DNA of 64,000 nucleotides, taken from Voacanga thouarsii (taxonomy: Eukaryota > Streptophyta > Magnoliopsida > Gentianales > Apocynaceae). The notes beneath the pieces are model-generated. The model saw only the letters and a program-made list of their open reading frames with translations. It ran no database searches and was not told the DNA's origin. Below, in pieces: positions 11,387 to 21,200 of this stretch. Each line of letters starts with the position of its first letter. The stretch's first letter is position 1. Location of the stretch: the NCBI GenBank assembly GCA_026120185.1, contig JANUWF010000008.1, forward strand, positions 1,178,001 to 1,242,000. The letters are read 5' to 3'. A program made the translations under genes and the position numbers.

Positions 11387-12285
11387 TTGGTAAGCATGTT
11401 GGAAAAATATAAAAGAGTGATAGCTTGGAAGATCACTGATATTAAAGGTATTAGTCCATCCTTTTGCACATACAAGATCCTGATAGAACAAAATGAAAAA
11501 CCCGTAGTGCAACTCCAACGCAGGTTGAACCCACATATCAGTGAAGTGGTAAAAGGTGGGTGGTTAAACTCTTAGATTCTGGCATCATTTACCCTATTTC
11601 AGATAGCAGTTGGGTATGTCCTACTCAAGTGGTACCAAAGAAGGGAGGAATGACGGTGAGCCCCAACGATAAAAATGAATTAGTCCCTATGAGATTGGTC
11701 ACGGGGTGGAGATTTTGCATAGATTATAGGATGTTAAACAAAGCCACTAGAAAAGATCACTTCCCTCTTCCTTTCATTGACTAAATGTTGGAAAGGTTAG
11801 CCGAACACGAGTATTATTGTTTCTTAGATGGATTCTTAGGCTACTTGCAAATTCCCATAGCTCCGGAGGACCAAGAAAAGACTACTTTCACATGTCGATA
11901 TGGTACTTTTGCATATCGTAGGATGCTATTTGGCCTTTGCAATGGCCTCGGAATATTCCAAAGATGTGTGACAGCTATATTTGAAGGGCTTGTGGGGGAT
12001 ATCATGGAGGTATTTATGGATGATTTATCAGTTTTTGGTAACTCATTTGATTTGTGCTTATCTAACCTTGAGAAGGTGCTCGCAAGATGTGAAGAGACTA
12101 ACCTCATGCTTAACTGGGAAAAGTGCCATTTTATGGTAAAAGAATGTATTGTGTTAGGGCACAAAATTTCAAGGAAGGGTATTGAGGTCGATAGAGCAAA
12201 AATTGAAGTAATCGAGAAGCTACCTCCTCCTACTTCGATAAAAGCTATAAGGAGCTTTCTTGGTCACGCAAGTTTCTACAGGTGA
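11387..12285 (+). pseudogene. pol: Element A reverse transcriptase
   Basis: RT motifs run in order over three frames. First comes an N-terminal part (11387-11575), which leaves frame near 11555. Next is the block with DSGIIYPISDSSWVCPTQVV and RFCIDYRMLNKATRKDHFPL (11560-11784, closed by TAA). Last is the palm (11785-12285) with FLDGFLGYLQIPIAPEDQ, LFGLCNGLGIFQRC and the catalytic FMDD box (EVFMDDLSVFG). FMDD is the usual form in this clade. RT copies the genomic RNA primed by tRNA-Asp. A TGA at about 12283 interrupts the thumb. One frameshift and at least two stops make it non-functional as it stands. Confidence 0.88.
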
Positions 12286-12745
12286 TTTATCTTAGACTTC
12301 TCAAAAATTTTGGAAACCTCTTACTTCTTTACTTGAAAATGATGCTGAGTTTAATTTTGATGATAAATGTCTCAATGCTTTTACCATACTTAAAGAGAAA
12401 TTGATTAATTCACCCATTCTAATTGCCCCGGATTGGTCTCTTCCCTTTGAACTAATATGTGATGCAAGTGACTTTGCAGTTGGTGCAGTATTGGGACAAA
12501 GATGGAACAAGCACTTCCAACCGATATACTATGCCAGCAAGACTCTAACGGATGCACAGGAAAATTACACAACAACCGAGAAAGAATTGCTGGCCATAGT
12601 ATTTGCCTTTGATAAATTCCGCTCTTATCTTATTTTATCCAAAGTCATTGTATATACAGACCATTCAGCCCTAAAGTACCTACTAACCAAACATGATTCC
12701 AAACCAAAATTGATAATATAGGTTCTATTATTGTAGGAATTTAAT
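12286..12745 (+). pseudogene. pol: Element A RNase H
   Basis: Motifs visible from 12401 onwards are LICDASDFAVGAVLGQ (first catalytic Asp), the TEKELLAIVFAFDKFRSY helix (catalytic Glu) and YTDHSALKYLL (third catalytic Asp). All catalytic residues are kept. The link back to RT is disrupted around 12285-12310. Two TAG codons (about 12719 and 12734) separate the domain from the integrase frame. RNase H removes the RNA strand during cDNA synthesis. Confidence 0.85.
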
Positions 12746-14191
12746 TTGGAGATTAGAGACAAAAAAGGGGCAGAAAACTTGGCTGCAGATCACCTGTCAA
12801 GATTGGATAATCCACACTTGGAATCCCTGCTAGAAGAAGACATTGATGATGCTTTTCCGGACGAGCAACTTTTGCTCATAGAAGGTGAGATCCCAACCAC
12901 ACCATGGTTTGCCGACTTTGCTAACTACTTGACTGCAGGAATTATGCCAAAAGACCTCACGATGCATCAAAAGAAGAGATTCCTCTCCGATGTACGGCAT
13001 TACTTTTGGGATGACCCATATTTGTTTAAGTGTTGTGCGGACCAAATTGTTCGGAGATGTGTGGATGCTAGGGAAGGGGAAGAACTTCTTCGACATTGTC
13101 ATGAAGGACTTGCTGGAGGACGTTACCAAGACAACAACACTGCACAAAAGGTGCTAGACACCGGATTCTATTGGCCCACATTATTTAAAGATGCCCGCAG
13201 GTTTATCCAAAGTTGTGATAGGTGTCAACGTACAGGTAACCTTTCTAAATATAATGAGATGCCATTACATATTTTCCAAGCATGTGAAGTATTTGACTGT
13301 TGGGGCATAGACTTCATGGGACCTTTTCCTAGTTTTTTAGGGAATAAATATATCTTGGTGGCAGTGAATTATGTCTCTAAATGGGTAGAAGCCCAAGCCT
13401 TACCCGCTAATGATGCAAGGGTGGTGGTTAAATTTCTGAAAAAACTTTTCACTCGATTTGGTGTGCCTAAGGTCCTAATTAGTGATAGGGGGACTCATTT
13501 TTGTAATGCACAAATGATAAAAGTCCTCACACACCTAGGTGTGCACCATAGGTTGGCCACCCCGTATCACCCTCAAACAAGTGGACATGTTGAGGTGGTT
13601 AATAGAGAACTCAAACGAATTTTGGAAAAAACTGTCAACCACACTAGGAAGGATTGGAGCTTAAAACTAGATGATACCCTTTGGGCATATCGAACAGCCT
13701 TTAAGACACCAATTAGCACGACTCCGTTTCGATTAGTATATGGAAAATCATGTCACCTACCAGTTGAAATTGAGCACAAGGCTTATTGGGCAATAAAATT
13801 GGTCAATCTTGATCTTGAGTCAACTGGGAAGTCCAAGTTACTTCAACTCACAGCCTTGGAGGAATTGCGAAAAGATGCCTATGATACGTCACTCCGGTAC
13901 AAAGAAAAAGTGAAATCCTGGCACAACAAGCATATTACTGGATCACATGACTTTGCAATAGGCGATCAAGTCCTGTTATTCAATTATTGTTTATGGCTTT
14001 TTCCCGAAAAGTTGAAATCTCGGTGGTTGGGACCATTCACGGTAAGTAAGATCGGCCCTTTTGGCACCTTAGACCTTACTCACCCCACTCGGGGAACTTT
14101 CAAAGTTAATAGCCATTGGGTGAAACGTTATGCGGGTGGCAGTCTTCCACATCCCGAACAGGTGGACATGCTCTTTGACGACTCCGTATAA
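12746..14191 (+). CDS. pol: Element A integrase
   Basis: This is the longest frame in the window on this strand (481 aa). It opens with the RNase H tail, then the HHCC zinc region ([12 protein letters not shown] to CDRCQRTGN). There the second His of the usual HH pair is replaced by Arg, so zinc binding is doubtful. The DDE core follows: Asp in WGIDFMGPF, Asp in LISDRGTHF and Glu in [14 protein letters not shown], all present. The C-terminal part contains [17 protein letters not shown] and [14 protein letters not shown], as usual for Athila/Tat. There is no chromodomain. It ends at 14191, and no env-like ORF follows, unlike B, D and G. Confidence 0.9.
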   Translation: MEIRDKKGAENLAADHLSRLDNPHLESLLEEDIDDAFPDEQLLLIEGEIPTTPWFADFANYLTAGIMPKDLTMHQKKRFLSDVRHYFWDDPYLFKCCADQIVRRCVDAREGEELLRHCHEGLAGGRYQDNNTAQKVLDTGFYWPTLFKDARRFIQSCDRCQRTGNLSKYNEMPLHIFQACEVFDCWGIDFMGPFPSFLGNKYILVAVNYVSKWVEAQALPANDARVVVKFLKKLFTRFGVPKVLISDRGTHFCNAQMIKVLTHLGVHHRLATPYHPQTSGHVEVVNRELKRILEKTVNHTRKDWSLKLDDTLWAYRTAFKTPISTTPFRLVYGKSCHLPVEIEHKAYWAIKLVNLDLESTGKSKLLQLTALEELRKDAYDTSLRYKEKVKSWHNKHITGSHDFAIGDQVLLFNYCLWLFPEKLKSRWLGPFTVSKIGPFGTLDLTHPTRGTFKVNSHWVKRYAGGSLPHPEQVDMLFDDSV

Positions 14192-14332
14192 GTACTTTGA
14201 TGATGCCTCCCTCTTCAAGCATTCAGCTCTTGTACAACATGATTAATGGAAGTTTGTTTTTCTTATCTCTTCTCCTTTATCTTTCTGGTCCCTTGGTATT
14301 GATTGTTTTGGTTCTATTTATTTGGCCATTGA

Positions 14333-14362
14333 GGACAATGTCCAGTTTAAGTGTGGGGGAGT
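14333..14362 (+). promoter_or_regulatory. Internal PPT-like motif of element A
   Basis: gaggacaatgtccagtttaa is followed by gtgtggggga. It matches the motif in B, D and G and resembles the terminal PPT at 16013-16027. It is a candidate secondary plus-strand primer site. Confidence 0.6.
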
Positions 14363-14481
14363 GGTTTGATTGACAAGTTTTCTATATACTCTTTAGGTTT
14401 CTTGGGAGAAGCTTTCTTACTCTTTTAGCTTTCTTGGGAACAAAATTTTTCAAAATTTTCTGAGAAATTTTCTGATTTTCT

Positions 14482-14685
14482 GGAGATTTCAAGCCGTATT
14501 TTTAGTGCATGTCTTTATGATGAATTATAGAGCATATATTCTAGATCATTTATGGCTTATGCATGACTTTTTGCACTTACTTCGGAGATTTCAAGCCGTA
14601 TTTTTAGTGCATGTCTTTATGATGCATTATAGAGCGTATGTTCTAGATCATTTATGGCTTATACATGACTTTTTGCACTCACTTG
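14482..14685 (+). repeat. Tandem duplication, period 102 bp
   Basis: ggagatttcaagccg begins copy 1 at 14482 and copy 2 at 14584. The copies differ at only a few bases (for example gaattatagagcatat versus gcattatagagcgtat). It is absent from the equivalent places I compared in D and G. Confidence 0.85.
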
Positions 14686-15072
14686 GACAAAGTAGTTCTT
14701 GATCAAATGCTTTGCATTATTCTTAAACCTGTTTTTTTTCTATAAAATGCGTGGAGCATTCCAGAACTTACTTGAATATCTCTCGAGGCGAAATAAGAAA
14801 GACATTCATGATTTAACTTAAGGATGATGGTAATAGGCCTTCTTTGGATAGTTTGAGCTTTTCAAGCCTACCTAGTGCTATATTATCCCTAGTGCCTATT
14901 TTGAGCTTAAATTGGTGATTTCTTTCTTTACAACCCGTCACGATATTTTGTCCATTGCTTGTGCTGAGAGTTTGTATAATTTCCAAATCTTTATGCTCTT
15001 CCAGGATAAAAGTGTATGTATGTTGAGAACAATGCAGGGAGAGAGATCATGACTTGTTACTTTCAGTCATAG

Positions 15073-15470
15073 ATCAATTACAATTGGAGTTGGGAAAAGA
15101 GAGGAAGTGGAATGAAAGGAAGAAGTTGAAAGATTGAGAAAGAAAAGAATGCGAGCTGAAAAAAGATGAGAAAGAAGAAAAGAAACGAGTGAAGAGAGAA
15201 AACAACAAGCTGCTAGAAAGGAAAGTAAATGAAAAAGAAAAGAACAGCAGCAGAAAAAGAAAAAAGAGGAGTAAAAGAAGAAAGAATTGAAAGAGAATTG
15301 AAGACAAAAAGAGCGAAAAAGTCACAAAAGGGATGGTGAGTGAACTGTAAAAGTAAGTTCATATAAGATACTTGGTACCATTGCTGGAAAATTGATTGAT
15401 CTTGTGAGGAAAAGAATTGATGATAAGAAGAGGTGAAAGAAGAAGAAAAAAAAAGAGAAAGAGCAATGCA
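15073..15470 (+). repeat. Purine-rich strand-asymmetric tract
   Basis: The plus strand is dominated by G and A for about 400 bp, interrupted by a mixed patch near 15330-15410. The minus strand gives a frame made mainly of Phe, Leu and Ser (15074-15325), which is composition rather than a gene. Similar but shorter A/G tracts lie at the same place in D (about 55975-56340). Confidence 0.75.
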
Positions 15471-16012
15471 TGATTTGCTTGAAATGCGTTAGGGTTGTTA
15501 TATAAGGTTATGGTTTGATTAGTTCTTGGAATAAGAGAGCAAGAAGAGTTGAGAATTATAGGTTTATTTTGGTTACCCTTTTCTTGCTTACTCTCAGTTT
15601 TTCTTTGACTTTTGATGTTCCTATATCCTTCGTTTGTTAAGCTGCATTACAAACTTTTAGCCTTACATTACAAGCTTAAAAGTCCTACTTGATCTAAGTA
15701 GAATCATGATATGTCACAGATTAGTGGAGAGAGTGTATGAAAAGTAAGCATATGGAATGCATATTCTTTTTGAACTAACTTCTTTCTAATAGTTTGAGAA
15801 TATTGTGAAGTATTGTGATGGTTCTACTAAGTTATTTATCACTACACAAGTCTTGCATTGGCTGTGAAATATTTACTATCATATGTTTTATGTTCATAAG
15901 TAAAGAAAGCATTGAAAATATGTTTTGGGAATTGATTGAGTGATGTGAGTAAAACCTTGTGTTTTTTTTTCTACTTGTTCTTGATGTTTTGCTTGAGGAC
16001 AAGCAAAGAGCT

Positions 16013-16027
16013 AAGTGTGGGGGAATA
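16013..16027 (+). promoter_or_regulatory. Element A PPT
   Basis: aagtgtgggggaata lies directly before the 3' LTR start (TGATAGGGG). It primes plus-strand cDNA in the family. Confidence 0.85.
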
Positions 16028-17514
16028 TGATAGGGGCTAATTTGGTTATATTTTGCGTAGTTATTTGAGCCTCTTTTGTAATACATTTTGAGCAATAACT
16101 AGTTATATTCTTTCATATTTGAGATTTTACCATTGGAAAGGTATTTTGGTCATTATTTCAGGTTTTTGGGTAAAACAAAGCAAAACCGTCGCGAAACAGA
16201 GCAGAGGCGGCGTCGGCTGGAAGCCTGGAACCGGCACTGGCTGTACATTGGATGCACGGACTTCAAAGTGATGGAAAAATTGGAGAAGCAGAGTAGAACA
16301 GAGCCTAACCGGCGGTGGAGAAAAATTGGCAAACGAGTGGAGAAACAGAACACAGGCGGCGCCAGCTCTGAAGGACCAAGGCAGCGCCGGCTGTGGTCTA
16401 TTCCTGAGGCGGTGCTGCGATCTTTTGACGCGTTTTTAGAAATCTGGGGAGTTTTAGCATCTTCCAACTTCTACTAAGCCAAGAACTTTGTACCTATGAG
16501 TTTAGGCACTTCTGAAGCCTAAAAATAGATGAAAAACACAAGGAAAAAGGGGAGAATTCATTTATCATCATAGAAAATCACTTAGTCTAATGAGGAATTA
16601 TTCAAGTTCAAGGAGGGTTGTACAAGAAGGTTTTCAAAGGAAGAATAAGGAGGCTTGTCTATGAGTTCTTTCTTTTACTTTATTTTCTTTTTCTTGACAA
16701 TGATGTTTTAATTGTTCTATTGTAATTTGACATTGTTTTAGATAATCATGATTCTTGGAGTTATTTGATCTTTTGATTAATTGACTGTACTTCTTGGTAT
16801 TTAATTACTTGGGCATATTTCGAGATTAGTTGGTTATTTCTATTGTTAACTTGCTAGACCAAAGAGGTTGATGATGGTTGCAATTGATTAATTTTCGCAT
16901 TCATTGGCTGTTAACTTGCTAGACCAAAGAGGTTAATTACTGAGGATTGAGTAATTAAAGTTGATGTTTGGCAGACCAAGGATTCATTGATTAATTTCAT
17001 GTTTTAAATTTGCCAGACCACGAAAATTTAATTAAGGATTGTGTTTAATGCATCTTTTGGATAAATTAGTTGAGACAGACCAAGTGATGCTAATTTATCT
17101 AGAAGGTAGTAATTAGTTGAGACAGATCAAGTAATGCTAATTTACCTTGATCCTTCGTGGTGCTGAGAGAATGATTGATTATGATAATGGTTAAGTTCTT
17201 GAAGATCATGGTTGTCTAATCAATGGTTTGAGTTGCATACTTCTCTATCCTTGACATGTACATATTTTTATTTTATTTTCTTTTTAGTTTTCCTTTTTAT
17301 TTGATTTTCACTTTGTTGAGTCGGTTAAACAATGAAAGATGAGTAATTAATGTTTACCTGTTCCTTGAGGATCGACACTCGTTTGAACCCTATACTCAGT
17401 AATTATGAGTACGCTTGCTCATATGTGTGATTTGGGTCCAACGTTTTAATTTAAACTCGATTGGAAATGTGCTTAGTTTTTATATGATTTTTATGCCCAA
17501 ATCCAAACGCATCA
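16028..17514 (+). repeat. Element A 3' LTR
   Basis: Same start and end as the 5' LTR. Relative to it, it lacks about 68 bp of the GC-rich island (near 16315) and carries an extra partial duplication of about 67 bp (near 16868-16935, with ttgctagaccaaagaggtt twice). The near-TSD ATCTC follows at 17515. Confidence 0.9.
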
Positions 17515-18246
17515 ATCTCCTCTTGGGTTTTAGAATTAATGGATCCTCCTATAGATGCATCAACCAATTGCCAAGTAGCAAAACTTAAACCACTATTAAA
17601 GATTTGCATTTGCATGCCTAGCTCGAACCCATGATGAGGACACTCTCAAAGAATCTCCTTAAACCTCTCCCAACACTCATAAAGATTTGTAGATTCTAAC
17701 TGTTGGAATGTAAAAATATCGGCTCTAAACTTGGATATTCAAGCTGGGGGAAAATATTTTGCCAAAACTTTTTCAGCTAAAACATTCCCAGTGGTAAAGG
17801 ATCCAACTGGCAAAGATTTTAACCAAGATTCACTCTATCTTTCAAAAAAAAAAAAAAAAAGGAAAAAGCCTTAGTTTGATAGAACCTTTAGAAATACTAT
17901 TCGTTTTAAAAGTATCACATATTTCTAAAAAATTCACAAGGTGGGCATTAGAATCTTCCTCAGGTAGCCCATCAAATTGTACAACGTTTTGGTTCATTTG
18001 GATTATGTTAGCCTTTATTTCAAAGTTATTAGCCTCTATAATAGGCCTCGTAATACTTGAGCCTGTACGCGAGATTGCAGGTTTCACAAAATCATCCATC
18101 GTCCTCCTACCATTACCACAATTGTTGGGTTGATTAGCCTCTATATCTTTTCTGACCCTTTCGCTTTCAATCTTTCAGACATTTGTGAGGGTTCACCTAA
18201 TCTCAAGATCAAGATCTACTATGTTGGCTTTAGATCTTCAAGTCAT
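17515..18246 (-). pseudogene. gag: Element B gag, N-terminal half
   Basis: The probable start ATG is at 18246-18244, by comparison with D. The minus strand gives RTMDDFVKPAISRTGSSITR, ANNFEIKANIIQM, FDGLPEEDSNAHLVNFLEIC and DTFKTNSISKGSIKLRLFPF. These are the opening of the retrotransposon gag domain of Athila elements. A run of about 17 A on the plus strand (17848-17864) interrupts the domain and shifts the frame. The remainder down to 17515 still reads as gag (ends near GSINSKTQEE). Element A then interrupts, with the rest at 7560-8223. Confidence 0.85.
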
Positions 18247-18502
18247 ATACTAAGGGTAAGATCTACAGATAACAGAAGATAGTGAGATTATAGAATTTAC
18301 AAGTTAAACAGTTAGTACATATTTACAAATTAAGTTAGAAAAATTACAAGATGTAGGGACATTAAATTACAATTATACAAAACAACAAAGTATGGCACCT
18401 ATTTATATAAAGAACATACCTACATATTCACATATTTACATATAGATATATAAACATATAAACATAGTTAAATCAACAAAATCCAAGCATTCATGATATT
18501 TT

Positions 18503-18520
18503 TCCCTGGCAGCGACGCTA
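18503..18520 (-). promoter_or_regulatory. Element B PBS, tRNA-Asp type (degenerate)
   Basis: The minus strand reads TAGCGTCGCTGCCAGGGA, which keeps 14 of 18 positions of the D PBS. The changes are C-to-T and G-to-A like. It lies six bases inside the LTR end. Confidence 0.75.
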
Positions 18521-18526
18521 AAAACT

Positions 18527-19918
18527 TGATGTTTAAATTTTGGGTGTATAAAAATCCTTAAATTTAAATCCATCCCTTAGTCAAGTTTTAATTAAAACAT
18601 TAATCCCAAAATACACATATGAGCAAGTATACACATCGCAAGCATAATATAGGGAATTAACAAGTATCGATTCTCAAAGGAATAAGTACACACTAATCAC
18701 TTTCCATTCATTGTTTAACCAATCCAATAAAGTGATAAAATAATAAAAAGAAAATAAAGAAACATGTACAATTCAAGGATGTAGGAATATGTAACTTAGA
18801 CAATTACCCTAGAACACATGATAATGAATCATATAGCAATTATCTCAATTAATGATCATCTTGGCATCATGGAGGAATATAAAGTAAAATTCAATTGTTT
18901 CCCAAGTCATGAATCCACTTATATAGATTTCATTTCTTTTCCAATCTATGAAATCACTATCTTTTGATTAAATTAGCAAATTTTCCAATCAAACTAACAA
19001 AAAATCAAAAGATGCATTAATCTCAATTCCTTATAAACATGAAATTAGCCAATGACCTTGTGCTCTAGGTGATATAAACTAATATTCAATCATATTAGTC
19101 CACTTTAATCTTAACTTTGTTTCTCAAGTCCATTAAGATTTGACAAATATGAAATTAATGCAATGAACTCCTAACACCGTTTCCCAAGTCAATTAGAAGA
19201 AAACACATTAATAAACAATGATAACAAGTAATCAAATATCAAAGATGATAGACAATTGATCAAAAAAGTAAATTAATCCAAAAACCATGAATTGGAAATA
19301 ATGTTAAATAATAATAAAAATATTGAATACATCATTGCTTAAGAACAAGAAAATAAAGGTTCTTCTCATTTGAAGACCCTCTTGAACAGCCCTCTTTGAA
19401 TGGTGAATCTTTTCCTTCTTTGAGTGATGTGCAACTTTGATTCTTAGATTTACGACTTCCTCTCGTGTTTTCTCTATGCTTTATAGGCTTCTCTGATGCC
19501 AAATTGGTTGTTTAAGGAGTCTTGGCCGAGTAGAATTCGAAAAATACAAAAATTTTTAGAAAATTACCAAATTTGTGCACAGAATTTTCACCTCTTCAAG
19601 TAGACCTAGCGCCAGGTCCACTTGATCCACCAGGCGCTAGGTGTGTTCTATTTTTTCCTCTTGGAACTGCTCTATTTTCTTTGCTCAGCTAGAATAGACT
19701 TGGCGCCTGGTGCCTTAGCTGGGCCTGGCACTAGGTGCATTTCAGAATGTCCACTTTTTTACTTGAAATCAACTTAAATCTATACAAATTTGTCCCCAAA
19801 AAAAAAAATTTACAAGTAAAATGTCAAATAGAAAGGAATATACATAGTTATTACATCAAAAGTATCTCAATTTAATCTCAAATAACTAGGAAAATAATGA
19901 TGAATTTTGCCCTTATCA
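18527..19918 (-). repeat. Element B 5' LTR
   Basis: The sense strand begins TGATAAGGGCAAAATTCATC and ends AAACATCA, 1392 bp. It is homologous to the LTRs of G and D and, at landmarks such as gttatttgag, to A. Bases 19600-19740 hold GGCGCT/GGCGCC-type words (sense form acctggcgctaggtc). The flanking target duplication cannot be tested because the other end is off the window. Confidence 0.85.
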
Positions 19919-20155
19919 CTAGTATGTTAGGTTAGTGTTTTATTTACCTCTTCTTATTTTATTAGCTGAACAATAAAGATTTGGATAAAGTAAGGTGAGA
20001 GCCTAAGTTCCTGTAGATTCGATACTTGCTATTTCCTATACTATATGATAGGTATACTTGCCCGTATGTGTGATTTTAGTGGTTAGCATTTTAATTAAAA
20101 CTTGATTGATTATGGATTTTGTTGGTAATATTTTCTATACTAAAAAACACACATC
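19919..20155 (+). repeat. LTR tail fragment of an older Ty3-type element
   Basis: The plus strand contains cctgtagattcgatacttgc, tatacttgcccgtatgtgtg and ttttaattaaaacttgatt. These follow the order seen at the end of D's LTRs (gatcgatactc, gtataattgctcatatgtgt, ttttaattaaaacttgg). It is too diverged to assign to a family firmly. The true end is unclear. Confidence 0.45.
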
Positions 20156-21200
20156 GTCACACGTATCCAACTTGACTTACAAGGTTCTTGTATATTAGGA
20201 GATTCGTTTATTTTGTCAATAGACTTGAGATCAACTAATTCATCATTGTTTATTTGTTCTTCTTGAACTTCACGAAGTTCAATTTTACTTCCATTGTCTC
20301 CCTTTCCTTCTCTAAGAAAATAGCATGCTTAGAAACTGACATCTTGTTCTCAGAAAGAAGATAGAAATAATATTCATATGATTATTTTAGATATGTAACA
20401 AAAAAACACTTATCAGACTTATATTCACGTTTGTGTGATTTTGTCCTCTTCACATAAATAGCACATCTCCAAATTTTTAAGTAAGTTAATTTTGGTTTCT
20501 TACAAAAAAATAACTCATATAGGGTAGTATCAACCATTTTTTATGGAACTCTATTTAAAATATAAACAACAGTTTCTAGTGTATATCCCCAAAACGATTT
20601 AGGTAAGTCTACAAAAGCCTATCATGGTTCGAACCATATCTAATAAAGTTCGATTCCTTTTTTTGGATACACCATGATATTGAGGTATATGCAATGGAGT
20701 CTATTGAGGTAATATTCCATTATTTCTAAAATAATTTTAAAACTCTTAGCTTAAGTATTCACGTCCTTGATCGGATCTTAGAGTTTTAATGCTTTGACCA
20801 AGTTTTTTCTTTTCTTCATTCTTGAATTCTTTGAACTTGTCAAAGGCTTTAGATTTGTATTTCATTAAATACAAATACCCATATCAGGAATAATCATCGA
20901 TAAATGTTATGAAGAATTGATAATCCTCTCTTGCTTGCAATGTTATTGGTCCGCGAACATTACTATGTCTTAGTTCCAATAATTGCTTAGCCCGTTCCCT
21001 TTTCTTAAAAAAAGAGATCTAAGTCATTTTACCATGTAGACGTGATTCACGTGTATCATATGATTCATAATCAAATGACCCCTAGTCACCAAGGTTGTTT
21101 AACTTAGAAATGTGATTCTCATTTACATGACCTAAACAAAAATACCATAAGTAAATGGGTTCGTGTTATCTTTCTTTTGTATCTTGTTGTTTATATTGGC
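20156..21200 (-). pseudogene. pol: Copia element H, integrase core and following linker
   Basis: Minus-strand reading gives, in order, the GAG-pre-integrase region near 21100, then the integrase core (ITFIDDYS, YGYLYLMKYKSKAFDKFKEF near 20900, LRSDQGREY near 20780). It then gives the stretch before RT (WRCAIYVKRTKSHKREYKSD near 20440). All are degraded by stops. The fragment ends around 20156; RT, RNase H and the 3' LTR of this element are absent. It continues upstream at 35031 on the other side of element C. Confidence 0.75.
21196..21200. repeat. Near-TSD of element C (TTGGC)
   Basis: TTGGC precedes and TTGAC (35031-35035) follows element C: a 5-bp duplication with one substitution, inside copia H. 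Confidence 0.75.

Larger units (their letters stand above)
14192..16012 (+). other. Element A 3' non-coding region
   Basis: About 1.8 kb lies between integrase and PPT without credible coding capacity. It holds the internal PPT-like motif (14333-14362), a 102-bp tandem duplication (14482-14685) and a strand-asymmetric purine tract (15073-15470). The 65-aa frame at 14505-14702 is merely the duplication read through. Confidence 0.75.
8224..17514 (+). mobile_element. Element A: complete Athila-type Ty3 retrotransposon with pol but almost no gag
   Basis: Two LTRs of about 1.48 kb (8224-9705 and 16028-17514) bound an internal region with PBS, gag remnant, protease, RT, RNase H, integrase, a long 3' non-coding region and a PPT. 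It sits in opposite orientation inside the gag of B. The integrase has no chromodomain. Several premature stops and at least one frameshift mean it is not currently autonomous. The LTRs differ by a 68-bp-scale deletion and a 67-bp-scale duplication plus scattered substitutions, so it is not very young. Confidence 0.9.
1..19918 (-). mobile_element. Element B: Athila-type Ty3 retrotransposon lacking pol, split by two insertions, 3' LTR off window
   Basis: Reading leftwards on the minus strand the order is LTR (18527-19918), PBS, gag N-terminal half (17515-18246), gag C-terminal half (7560-8223), non-coding spacer (6652-7559), env-like ORF (812-2020) and 3' non-coding region to base 1. No RT, RNase H or integrase sequence lies between gag and the env-like ORF. 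Bases 2322-6651 (solo LTR) and 8224-17514 (element A) are later insertions. By alignment with element G, base 1 lies roughly 560 bp short of the 3' LTR, which is therefore outside the window. The Athila assignment rests on the gag, the tRNA-Asp PBS and the repeated aagtgtgggg PPT motifs. Confidence 0.85.

Noticed and set aside
14505..14702. 65-aa frame with an internal repeat
   Set aside because: It is produced by the 102-bp tandem duplication in non-coding sequence.
15074..15325. 83-aa minus-strand frame rich in Phe, Leu and Ser that looks like a membrane protein
   Set aside because: It is the antisense of a purine-rich tract in element A's 3' region; composition alone explains it.
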